Source: Candidatus Woesearchaeota archaeon (GTDB lineage Archaea > Nanobdellota > Nanobdellia > Woesearchaeales > CALCXY01). From it: a stretch of DNA of 49,955 nucleotides. Positions 42,803 through 49,955 of this stretch are shown in pieces; the stretch's first letter is position 1, and each line of letters opens with the position of its first letter. The position numbers and the translations under genes were made by a program. The DNA lies in the NCBI GenBank assembly GCA_937906345.1, contig CALCXY010000034.1, forward strand, positions 1-49,955, given 5' to 3'. The notes beneath the pieces are model-generated. The model was not told where the DNA came from. It ran no database searches and worked only from the letters and a program-made list of their open reading frames with translations.

Positions 42803-44035
42803 TCATTCTACAATTTTCGGTTCAGGAATAGGAATAATAAATTTCCCTCCTGCTTTTCTAAACTTTTCATTATTTTTAATAATCTCTTCTGCAAAATTCC
42901 ATGCTAATAACAATGCATACTCTGTTTTATCTTCAAGTAATTTTTCATCAGGATAAACAGGAATATGAGTCCCTGGAGTATACTTTCCAATTTTAATCTG
43001 CGCCTTTTCCGTAACAAAATCTAGGATCTCTGTATCAATTTTACAATACGTAAGTAAAGTATTTCCTTTTGCAGGAGCACTCATTCCAGCTATTTTCTTT
43101 CCTTGTTTTTTAAGATCCATCAATAAATTCCTTAACTTTTCTTTATGCTCTTTAACTTTAACAGCAAATTCTTTCATTCTTTCAATATCGTGAATTTTTT
43201 CTTTTTCCTCATTATCAAGATATTCTTTTACCATACCTTGAATAGGATAATTTCCTTTTCTACTAACAAAACATCTAAGAGAACCGCCATGAATTGTTTT
43301 TTCTTCAATTTTAAACAATTCCCAACCATGCCTCTCAAAAAAAGCAACTAAAGGCTTAATAGATAAATAACTTAAATGTTCATGATAAATCGTATCATAT
43401 TCTAATTGATCTAATAAATGTTTAAAATACGGTGCTTCAAAAACAAAAATACCTTTTTCATTTACTAATGCACTAGCAGATTCCATAAATTCATCTAAAT
43501 CATGAATATGTGCAAAAACATTGGTCGCAGTAAGAACACTTGCTTGACCTTTTTCTTTTAAAATTTGATCAACTGCTTCTTTTCCAAAAAATGCAGGGAT
43601 AGTTGCTATACCATTTTCAATAGCTTTCTTCATAATGTTTAAACTAGGTTCAATTCCCATTACTTCCATTCCACATTCTTTAAAACCCATAAGTAAAACT
43701 CCAACATTACTTCCTAAATCAACAGCTAAACTTCCATCTTCAACTTTAAATTCTTCAATAATGTCTTTAGCCATTTTTGTAAAATGCTCTCTTCCTGTTT
43801 TAGTTGTTGAAGATTCATAAGGATAATCCATATTATACATTAATGTTGGATCAACAACATAATCTAATTGAGCTAATCCACAATTTTTACAAAGAACAAC
43901 TCGTAAAGGGAAAAACATCTCTTTATCATGTAATTTTCCAGGACTCAAAAAATTATCAGCTAATGCTGTGAAACCTAAATCTAGAAACATCTCAAATTCC
44001 TTACTTAAACACATTCTACATTGAGTTAATTTCAT
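42803..44035 (-). CDS. sugar C-methyltransferase (TylCIII/NovU-type)
   Basis: The 410-residue protein has an N-terminal zinc-binding domain with CRMC and CKNC pairs and the family phrase LDLGFTALADNFL. The SAM domain has AVDLGSNVGVLLMGF near 108 and ATNVFAHIHDLDEF near 176. The C-terminal domain has GMSAPAKGNTLLTYC near 320. This three-part layout is that of enzymes that C-methylate nucleotide-linked deoxyketosugars. It implies that a branched, methylated deoxy sugar is made here. GGGGAAAG precedes the ATG. Confidence 0.88.
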   Translation of the reverse strand: MKLTQCRMCLSKEFEMFLDLGFTALADNFLSPGKLHDKEMFFPLRVVLCKNCGLAQLDYVVDPTLMYNMDYPYESSTTKTGREHFTKMAKDIIEEFKVEDGSLAVDLGSNVGVLLMGFKECGMEVMGIEPSLNIMKKAIENGIATIPAFFGKEAVDQILKEKGQASVLTATNVFAHIHDLDEFMESASALVNEKGIFVFEAPYFKHLLDQLEYDTIYHEHLSYLSIKPLVAFFERHGWELFKIEEKTIHGGSLRCFVSRKGNYPIQGMVKEYLDNEEKEKIHDIERMKEFAVKVKEHKEKLRNLLMDLKKQGKKIAGMSAPAKGNTLLTYCKIDTEILDFVTEKAQIKIGKYTPGTHIPVYPDEKLLEDKTEYALLLAWNFAEEIIKNNEKFRKAGGKFIIPIPEPKIVE

Positions 44036-44061
44036 TAAACTTTCCCCATAAAAAACTAATT

Positions 44062-45135
44062 TTAAGGCACTTTTAAATGTTTTGCAACTATAATCGCAGT
44101 TGCCTCATGCCCTTTCACATTAAGATGAGAATCAATAGGAAAGTATAAATCTTCATCTAGCTTCTTAAAAACAGGCAATAAATCAATATGTTCTATTCCC
44201 TCTTCTTCTAAAAATAATAATAAACGAGTATGCAACACATCTAAATTCCCTAAATTTTCCAAAACAGAATCCGGCTTATCATATACTTCTTTTATTTTTT
44301 CCTTAAAAGATTCCATAAACTCTTCACTAACTTGTTCTTTAGTTGGAATAATAATAACAGTTAATTCTACACCTTTATTATCCAAATAATTCTTCATCTC
44401 TTTCATAATCTCTTGAAAAAATGAAAACCCATTATTCAAAGTTTCTTCATCTAAAAGAAAAGGATACACCTCTGGAGTGTAAGGATTTACTTTTCCAGCA
44501 TTAACATCTAATCTAAATTTTATTAAATGCAAATAATTATACAAAACGAGTTTATGTGCTAAATACTGTCTTACTTGTAATGAAAATGATGCTTTGGGCA
44601 AAGTTTTATCAACCAAAACCCCATTTTCAATTGAAAATAATTCTTGACCTTGTGATCCTATATCATTGCCTATATACAAAGCAATTAATACTTTATCAGG
44701 GTTATACTTCATTCCTTCTTTTTTAAGAAATTTTAAAATGTGCTGTGGCCCATATCCACTTAATCCTGCATTAATAATTTCATACTCCCCCAAATTTTCA
44801 CCCAATAAAGATAAATAAGTCTCATCATCTTCTACTCCATACCCAAACGTAAATGAATCTCCTAATCCAAGAATCCTATTAACCTCATTTTTCTCATAAG
44901 AAAATTCTTTGCCACGTAATCCTTTAGAATTATAGGTATTTGTTACGGAAAACTCATCAAATCCTGATATGAATTGGTATGAAGTATCAGGTAAGTATCT
45001 TATCCCTATTTCTTCATCATACTTATAATCTAATAAACGTGTAGGTAAAAAAACTCTAACACTTACCTCTGCAACTACTAAACCCAAAATCAACACTACA
45101 ACTAATAAACAAATATTTTTCCAAATATCTTTCAT
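44062..45135 (-). CDS. SGNH/GDSL hydrolase-like protein, membrane-anchored
   Basis: The 357-residue protein has one N-terminal TM helix (about 8-28) and then an extracytoplasmic domain. The catalytic Ser is in LGLGDSFTFGYG near 92. The oxyanion Asn is in ALYIGNDIG near 155. The Asp/His pair is in IDSHLNVKGHEA near 338. This is the SGNH layout used by O-acyl esterases and acetyltransferase partners of surface polysaccharides. It would add or remove acyl groups on glycans outside the cell. Confidence 0.82.
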   Translation of the reverse strand: MKDIWKNICLLVVVLILGLVVAEVSVRVFLPTRLLDYKYDEEIGIRYLPDTSYQFISGFDEFSVTNTYNSKGLRGKEFSYEKNEVNRILGLGDSFTFGYGVEDDETYLSLLGENLGEYEIINAGLSGYGPQHILKFLKKEGMKYNPDKVLIALYIGNDIGSQGQELFSIENGVLVDKTLPKASFSLQVRQYLAHKLVLYNYLHLIKFRLDVNAGKVNPYTPEVYPFLLDEETLNNGFSFFQEIMKEMKNYLDNKGVELTVIIIPTKEQVSEEFMESFKEKIKEVYDKPDSVLENLGNLDVLHTRLLLFLEEEGIEHIDLLPVFKKLDEDLYFPIDSHLNVKGHEATAIIVAKHLKVP

Positions 45136-45160
45136 GTATATGAAAAACAGAGTCTATTTC

Positions 45161-45889
45161 TTAAATCTTTCGTGCAACACAGAAAATACTTACTCCAAAG
45201 GGTAAAGAAATCAATGAAACCATCATTGTCTCTATTTTTAATAAACCATACAATGCACCATTAATAAATCCAGGTAAAGGCTTTAAGTCTGTTTTAGGTG
45301 CTCCAGATAACAAATTACTCAATTTTCTCATTATAAATACTAAAGGAAATAAAAAAAAGTTGAAATAACTTATTTTTTCAATTTCAAACCCTGCTAACTC
45401 TAATTTTTGTTGAAGATCTTTTTTTGTATATCTTCTTGCTGCTTGACTTGCAACATCATGTTTTCCCCATAACATAGGAAATGCAGAATCTGTTATAAAC
45501 ACTTCACCATTTTTCTTTAAAACTCTATGAATCTCTTTCATCACTTTTACATCATTTAAAATCCATTTATGATACATCACATCTAAAATAAATACAGCTT
45601 CAAAACTATTACTATCATAAGGCAAATCCATTGCATCCCCTTCTTTTACTTTTACTAATCCCCTATTTTTACAAAACGTAATAGCCTCTTTACTAAAATC
45701 CACTCCACTTATATCACATACCTTTTTAAATTCCTTCATGACTATTCCTGTTCCACAACCAATATCCAAAACTTTTGGCCTGCCACGATAATATTTAAGA
45801 AAAAATGTTTTTAATAAATGTCTCTTACCCTTAAACCACCAATAATTCTCTTCAAAGTCATACATTCTTTGATATTCGTCTTCTAACAT
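45161..45889 (-). CDS. SAM-dependent methyltransferase
   Basis: The 242-residue protein has YDFEENYWWFKGKRHLL at the N-terminus, as seen in many glycan-cluster methyltransferases. Motif I VLDIGCGTGIVMKEF is near 40, FEAVFILDVMYHK near 95, and KKNGEVFITDSAFPML near 125. The C-terminal 60 residues are hydrophobic and may lie against the membrane. Second gene of the six-gene operon; the target is probably the lipid-linked sugar. Confidence 0.82.
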   Translation of the reverse strand: MLEDEYQRMYDFEENYWWFKGKRHLLKTFFLKYYRGRPKVLDIGCGTGIVMKEFKKVCDISGVDFSKEAITFCKNRGLVKVKEGDAMDLPYDSNSFEAVFILDVMYHKWILNDVKVMKEIHRVLKKNGEVFITDSAFPMLWGKHDVASQAARRYTKKDLQQKLELAGFEIEKISYFNFFLFPLVFIMRKLSNLLSGAPKTDLKPLPGFINGALYGLLKIETMMVSLISLPFGVSIFCVARKI

Positions 45890-45906
45890 TTTTTTTAGTA
45901 TCTAGC

Positions 45907-46617
45907 CTATTTGGAAAATCTAATCTTCCATAAACCAGTTCCATAGTTCCATCCATGCTTTAACAAATCCCAATGACTTGAGATACTTTTACTCTCTCCT
46001 TGTGTTCTTTCTCTATTAACAAAAGGAATATCTTTAATAGTAAACTTTTCTCTTACACAATCTCTTAGGAACTTAATACAATACAATGCATACCCTGTAT
46101 CCATTAATTTTACTTTATCAAAAACCTCTCTTTTCGCTACAACAAATCCAGTATGCCAATCACTTACCTTAAAGGTTCCTAAAACAGCTCCTGTATACCA
46201 ATTAAGCATTTTACTAGTTATAATACGAAGCCCTTCTCGATCATCCCCTCCACCAGGAACATACCTAGAACCAATAACAATATCAAACTCAGGTAAAAAT
46301 TTAACCATTTTTCCCATTGTTTCAGGAGGATGAGCTAAATCAGCATCCATCCAACCAATCATATTACCAGTTGATTCAGAAACTCCTCGTGCAATTGCAC
46401 TTCCTAGTCCTCTTTCCCGAGTTCTATGAATTAATTTAATCCTAGAATCCTTTTTAGCTAACTGTCCAACAAGTTTCCATGTTTCATCAGGACTATTATC
46501 ATCAACAACAACCACTTCATGCATCCCTTCTACATGTTTAAATAACCCTTCGATAACTAATTTAATATTCTCTTTCTCATTATACGTTGCCAATACAATA
46601 GAAACTTTTTTTTCCAC
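45907..46617 (-). CDS. GT2 glycosyltransferase, dolichol-phosphate mannose synthase-like
   Basis: The 236-residue protein opens VSIVLATYNEKENI. It has VVVDDNSPDETW near 36, MDADLAHPPETM near 92, IGSRYVPGGGDD and WHTGFVVAKREVF, the full DPM1 order. It would form polyprenyl-phosphate sugar at the cytoplasmic face. The start is GTG at 46617; no ATG is close. First gene of a six-gene minus-strand operon. It shares the short intergenic TATA region with the divergent GT4 gene. Confidence 0.88.
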   Translation of the reverse strand: MEKKVSIVLATYNEKENIKLVIEGLFKHVEGMHEVVVVDDNSPDETWKLVGQLAKKDSRIKLIHRTRERGLGSAIARGVSESTGNMIGWMDADLAHPPETMGKMVKFLPEFDIVIGSRYVPGGGDDREGLRIITSKMLNWYTGAVLGTFKVSDWHTGFVVAKREVFDKVKLMDTGYALYCIKFLRDCVREKFTIKDIPFVNRERTQGESKSISSHWDLLKHGWNYGTGLWKIRFSK

Positions 46618-46648
46618 TTTATATCACATTGAATAGAATTTCATCAGA

Positions 46649-46656
46649 TTTATATA
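46649..46656. promoter_or_regulatory. TATA region between divergent GT2 and GT4 genes
   Basis: TTTATATA is 27 nt before the ATG at 46679. Read on the other strand (TATATAAA) it lies about 35 nt before the GTG at 46617. One near-symmetric element could serve both operons. Confidence 0.55.
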
Positions 46657-46678
46657 CCTATCGAAATTATCTATAACT

Positions 46679-47716
46679 ATGAAAATAGGCTTAGTTTCAA
46701 GGTTTCCACCTGAACAATGCGGTATAGGTATTTATTCGGATAACCTCTATAAAGGGTTAAAAAACAATAATGTAGAAGTTATTAGAATAGGTAATCTTAA
46801 ATCTGATACTGAATATAAAATTGATCTCACCTCATTTAATCTAAAAAAAGAACTCAAAACAATAATAGAAAAAGAAAACCTAGATTTGCTTCATATTCAA
46901 TACATAGCTCCTTATTTTGGAAAATTTAATCTAAATCAAAACCTAATACAATCCCTTAAATTAAAAATTCCTATTATTGTAACTCTTCACGAAGTCCAAT
47001 ATAGTAATAAAGGACTAAAAAACAAAATTTTACGATTTATTGAAAAACAAATTATAAAAAAATCTGATAAAATTGTTGTACATTCTCCTTTACAAAAAGA
47101 ATTTTTAGAAAAAAGCAATTATACAAACATAGAACACGTGTTAATGGGAATAACTCCTTTAGAGCATAAACCAAAAAATAATAAATCCTTACTTTGCTTT
47201 GGTATTGTTTCTAGAGAAAAAGGCCATCCCTTTCTTATCAATGCAATGAAATCTCTTAAAGATCATTCTTTAATCATAGCAGGAAAACCTGTTGATCATA
47301 CCTATGAAAGCCAATTAAACAATTTAATTCAAGAAAACTCACTTCCAAACGTTATTGCAGATTTTGGCTGGATTAGTGAAGAAGCTAAAGATAAATATTA
47401 CCTAAACTCTTCAATGGTCATTCTTCCTTATACTTGGGGCCCCTACACCTCAGCAGTTATCCACGATGCACTATCTTATAATCTGCCAGTGGTAGTTACT
47501 AAAGTAGGTGCTGTTTGGGAAATCCCTTCAACATATGGAATTGGATCTGTTATCTCTTCAGAATCCCCAGAAGAAATTGTAAAAGGAATTAAAGATATTG
47601 AGAAAAACTACGCAAAATACCAATCTTCAATTAAAAAATATCGTGAATTAGCTGATTGGAATGTGTTAGGAAAAACATATACTACATTATATGAACAAAT
47701 GGTTAAAAATGGTTGA
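46679..47716 (+). CDS. GT4 family glycosyltransferase
   Basis: This 345-residue GT-B enzyme opens with SRFPPEQCGIGIYSDNL, the glycine loop of the acceptor domain. The donor domain has LLCFGIVSREKGHPFLINAM near 172. The usual E-x7-E is replaced by a weaker SAVIHDALSYNLPVVVTKVGAV region near 258, so the first Glu of the signature is missing. It may still be active, since GT4 enzymes vary here. It is translationally coupled to the YfhO-like gene. Confidence 0.82.
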   Translation: MKIGLVSRFPPEQCGIGIYSDNLYKGLKNNNVEVIRIGNLKSDTEYKIDLTSFNLKKELKTIIEKENLDLLHIQYIAPYFGKFNLNQNLIQSLKLKIPIIVTLHEVQYSNKGLKNKILRFIEKQIIKKSDKIVVHSPLQKEFLEKSNYTNIEHVLMGITPLEHKPKNNKSLLCFGIVSREKGHPFLINAMKSLKDHSLIIAGKPVDHTYESQLNNLIQENSLPNVIADFGWISEEAKDKYYLNSSMVILPYTWGPYTSAVIHDALSYNLPVVVTKVGAVWEIPSTYGIGSVISSESPEEIVKGIKDIEKNYAKYQSSIKKYRELADWNVLGKTYTTLYEQMVKNG

Positions 47717-49871
47717 AAAAAAAGAAATAAAATTTGCATTGATCCTTTTTTTAGTTCTAACAATGATTTTTTTCCACACGTTAATTCTAAATCCTGATGA
47801 AATGATGTATAGTGAAGCATCTGATGTTGTATTTTATCATTACAAAATGCAAAAAATGAAATTTGATGCAGTAAGAGAAAACACGATTCTGCTTTGGAAC
47901 CCCATCTACACAATGGGAATCTCCTATGTTGGTGACCCAGAGAGTTTTATGTTTTATCCACTGTATATCCCATTTTACTTTTTTGAGCCAGACTTTCTTT
48001 TTGGGCTATTTTCAATGATCCATGTTTTCTTAGCAGGACTTTTCATGTATCTCTTTACAAGAGCTATTAAACTAAAACATTATCCTGCAATAATCTCTTC
48101 AATCCTATTTATGTTTTCTCCTAAATTAATGGCGCATCTCTTTGCAGGCCATTATGTATTTACTGCAATTTGCTATACTCCTTTACTTTTATACCTAACC
48201 GAGAAGTATATTCAAAAGAAAAAAACAAAATACCTAGCTTTTTTCGCTTTAGCTCTAGCCTTACAGCTACTCTCTCTACATCCCCAAATAGTATTATACT
48301 CTAGTAGTTTAGTTGGAGTATATGCTCTCTTCCGGTTGTTAAAAAAAGAAAAATCATCTAGAAAAATAGGAAAGCAGATACTCTTTTTTTCCTTAGCTGT
48401 TTTCTTAGCTTTGCTAATATCAGCTGCATATATTCTTCCCATACGAGATGGAGTAATACAATCAGATCGAGCTGCACCTGATTTTGCATTTGTATCAGAA
48501 TTTTCGATGCCTCCTACTCATCTCATCACCTTATTTGTACCAAACCTTTTTGGCACGCCCTTATCCCACACATATTGGGGTGCAGAAAACTTTTGGGAAT
48601 TAACGATCTTTGTTGGAGTTATTGCTTTACTGCTTTCACTCACAGCCTTACTTTATCATAGAAACCTTTTCACATACTTTTTTAGCTTCACAGCTTTGAT
48701 TAGTGTAATTTTTGCATTAGGCAGCAATACCCCCTTATTCCGTCTCTTCCTGTATCTGCCAGGTTTTGCGCTTTTTAGAGCTCCTTCGAGAATTTTAATC
48801 CTCTTTGTTTTAGCAGTTGCAATTGTTTCAGGATTTGGTGTTCAATCATTAATGGAAAATCAAAAAGCAAGAAAAAAACTTGGAATAATTACATTAATAC
48901 TATCTGCTATTCTACTTTCAAGTGTTTTAGTGATACATTCACAGAATCAAGAGATTATTTCCCTAGGTCAAGATATGGTTCAAACACGGCTAGCATCTGG
49001 TTTGCTTCCAACAGAAGGCCCTTTTGCCAAATCCATTGAATACTATCTAAGCAATGTACCCTTAGTCTTTAATCAAATTATGCGTGACTTAATTATTTTG
49101 ACCATATCAATCATAGCGCTTAGCATTACCCTCCTCTACTCAATTAAAAATAATACATTCAATCAAAAAGCAAAAATTGCACTTATAATCATTATCTTCA
49201 TAGAAATAGGAGCATTCTCCCTTCCATTAATAGATACAAAACCTGTTCATGAACTCTATACACCTGACAGAATCATAACTGGCCTGCAGCAAGACTCAGA
49301 TATGTATCGAATTTTTGATGCAAGCAAAAAATACCCTGATTACCTTGCTCAAGTGCATGACATTGATACAATTGACGTAGGATCAAATGTTATCCCGAAT
49401 GATTACTTAGATATCTATAACAATCTCAATAATAATCCTGATATGCTTAATTTACTCAATGTGAAGTATTTTATAAAAACAAGTCAATATGATTATACAG
49501 TAGAATTAAATAAAGACTATCTCCCAAGAGTATTCTTTACTGAAACACTAGATATAAACAAAGACACTATTCAATCAGTAGAAATAATCACATTCTCACC
49601 AAATAAAATTAAAGTAAAATCAGAAACAAACACATCAGGCTATGTATTCTTCTCAGAGCAATACTATCCTGGCTGGAAAGCCTACATTAATAATCAACCC
49701 ACAGAAATCATAAAATCCCATAAAATCTTTAGAGCAGTTAAACTATCTCCTGGGAAAAACAAAATTACCTTATCCTATTTTCCACAATCTCTCAAATATG
49801 GATTAATAATATCCTTAATAGGAATTCTTATTCTTATTTACCTCTTTAGTAAATATAGAAGCGGACAATAA
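47709..49871 (+). CDS. YfhO-like multi-TM membrane protein
   Basis: The protein has about 720 residues and 12-13 TM helices. The first extracytoplasmic loop is YSEASDVVFYHYKMQ, with an acidic residue as in GT-C enzymes, and ILLWNPIYTMGISYVGDPES follows. The C-terminal soluble domain ends with LPRVFFTE and SEQYYPGWKAYINNQPTEI, the typical YfhO closing motif, and then a last TM helix. YfhO proteins are linked to glycosylation of surface polymers. The ATG at 47709 overlaps the GT4 stop by 8 nt; an in-frame ATG at 47691 is further inside that gene. Confidence 0.82.
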   Translation: MVEKKEIKFALILFLVLTMIFFHTLILNPDEMMYSEASDVVFYHYKMQKMKFDAVRENTILLWNPIYTMGISYVGDPESFMFYPLYIPFYFFEPDFLFGLFSMIHVFLAGLFMYLFTRAIKLKHYPAIISSILFMFSPKLMAHLFAGHYVFTAICYTPLLLYLTEKYIQKKKTKYLAFFALALALQLLSLHPQIVLYSSSLVGVYALFRLLKKEKSSRKIGKQILFFSLAVFLALLISAAYILPIRDGVIQSDRAAPDFAFVSEFSMPPTHLITLFVPNLFGTPLSHTYWGAENFWELTIFVGVIALLLSLTALLYHRNLFTYFFSFTALISVIFALGSNTPLFRLFLYLPGFALFRAPSRILILFVLAVAIVSGFGVQSLMENQKARKKLGIITLILSAILLSSVLVIHSQNQEIISLGQDMVQTRLASGLLPTEGPFAKSIEYYLSNVPLVFNQIMRDLIILTISIIALSITLLYSIKNNTFNQKAKIALIIIIFIEIGAFSLPLIDTKPVHELYTPDRIITGLQQDSDMYRIFDASKKYPDYLAQVHDIDTIDVGSNVIPNDYLDIYNNLNNNPDMLNLLNVKYFIKTSQYDYTVELNKDYLPRVFFTETLDINKDTIQSVEIITFSPNKIKVKSETNTSGYVFFSEQYYPGWKAYINNQPTEIIKSHKIFRAVKLSPGKNKITLSYFPQSLKYGLIISLIGILILIYLFSKYRSGQ

Positions 49872-49924
49872 TAATTAATAATAGATTTCCGCTTATTGAC
49901 AATTCAAGCCTAAAACCTCATATG

Positions 49925-49945
49925 TCAGAAACCTTCGGTTTCTGA
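49925..49945. other. 9-bp perfect hairpin near the window edge
   Basis: TCAGAAACC-TTC-GGTTTCTGA pairs over 9 bp. It starts 53 nt after the YfhO-like stop. No T-run follows before the window ends, so it may be a terminator stem, a repeat unit or part of an RNA gene. The stretch 49872-49924 shows nothing else. Confidence 0.5.
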
Positions 49946-49955
49946 GCATGCCAAA

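Overview
The window reads as a chromosomal segment of an AT-rich archaeon, most likely a DPANN-type lineage such as Woesearchaeota or Pacearchaeota. That placement is inference from gene content; no rRNA is present. Archaeal signs visible in the sequence are a tRNA-Trp whose introns have bulge-helix-bulge-like junctions, TATA boxes centred 25-28 nt upstream of start codons (leaderless transcripts), GAGGTGA-type ribosome sites for later operon genes, an STT3/AglB oligosaccharyltransferase, a geranylgeranyl-reductase-family flavoprotein, and large S-layer-like secreted proteins.

Layout. 1-2.5 kb: the end of an EamA-type transporter, a tRNA-Trp(CCA) gene that appears to carry two introns (20 nt in the D-loop, 39 nt at position 37/38), a LAGLIDADG homing endonuclease gene ending 1 nt from the tRNA, and an amino acid permease. 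2.5-14.6 kb: five consecutive minus-strand genes for envelope or membrane-anchored proteins. These are a zigzag multi-TM protein, an S-layer-like protein, a 1311-residue protein with twelve Cys-rich modules, and two proteins of unknown family with a single predicted TM helix.

14.7-49.9 kb: an island almost entirely given to glycan and lipid work. AglB and a DPM-like GT2/DUF2304/GT4 operon come first. Gmd and an Rmd-like reductase (GDP-D-rhamnose branch) and a HAD phosphatase follow. Next are two convergent operons that each end in a large GT-C-like membrane protein followed by a small membrane protein. Then come a hydrolase, a P-loop kinase-like protein, a beta-propeller lipoprotein, a B12-type radical SAM enzyme, and a methyltransferase followed by two flavoenzymes. 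A cold-shock protein, a GalE-like epimerase and a six-gene sugar operon (GT2, methyltransferase, SGNH hydrolase, sugar C-methyltransferase, cupin, DegT aminotransferase) precede a GT4 and a YfhO-like membrane protein.

Working together (inference): the island would make and modify nucleotide sugars (6-deoxy, amino and methylated hexoses), build lipid-linked glycans at the membrane, and let AglB transfer them to the sequon-rich surface proteins encoded next door. The least explained items are the doubly interrupted tRNA-Trp, the mirror-image GT-C modules, the methyltransferase/double-flavoenzyme operon, the Cys-module protein and the two TM-anchored surface genes.
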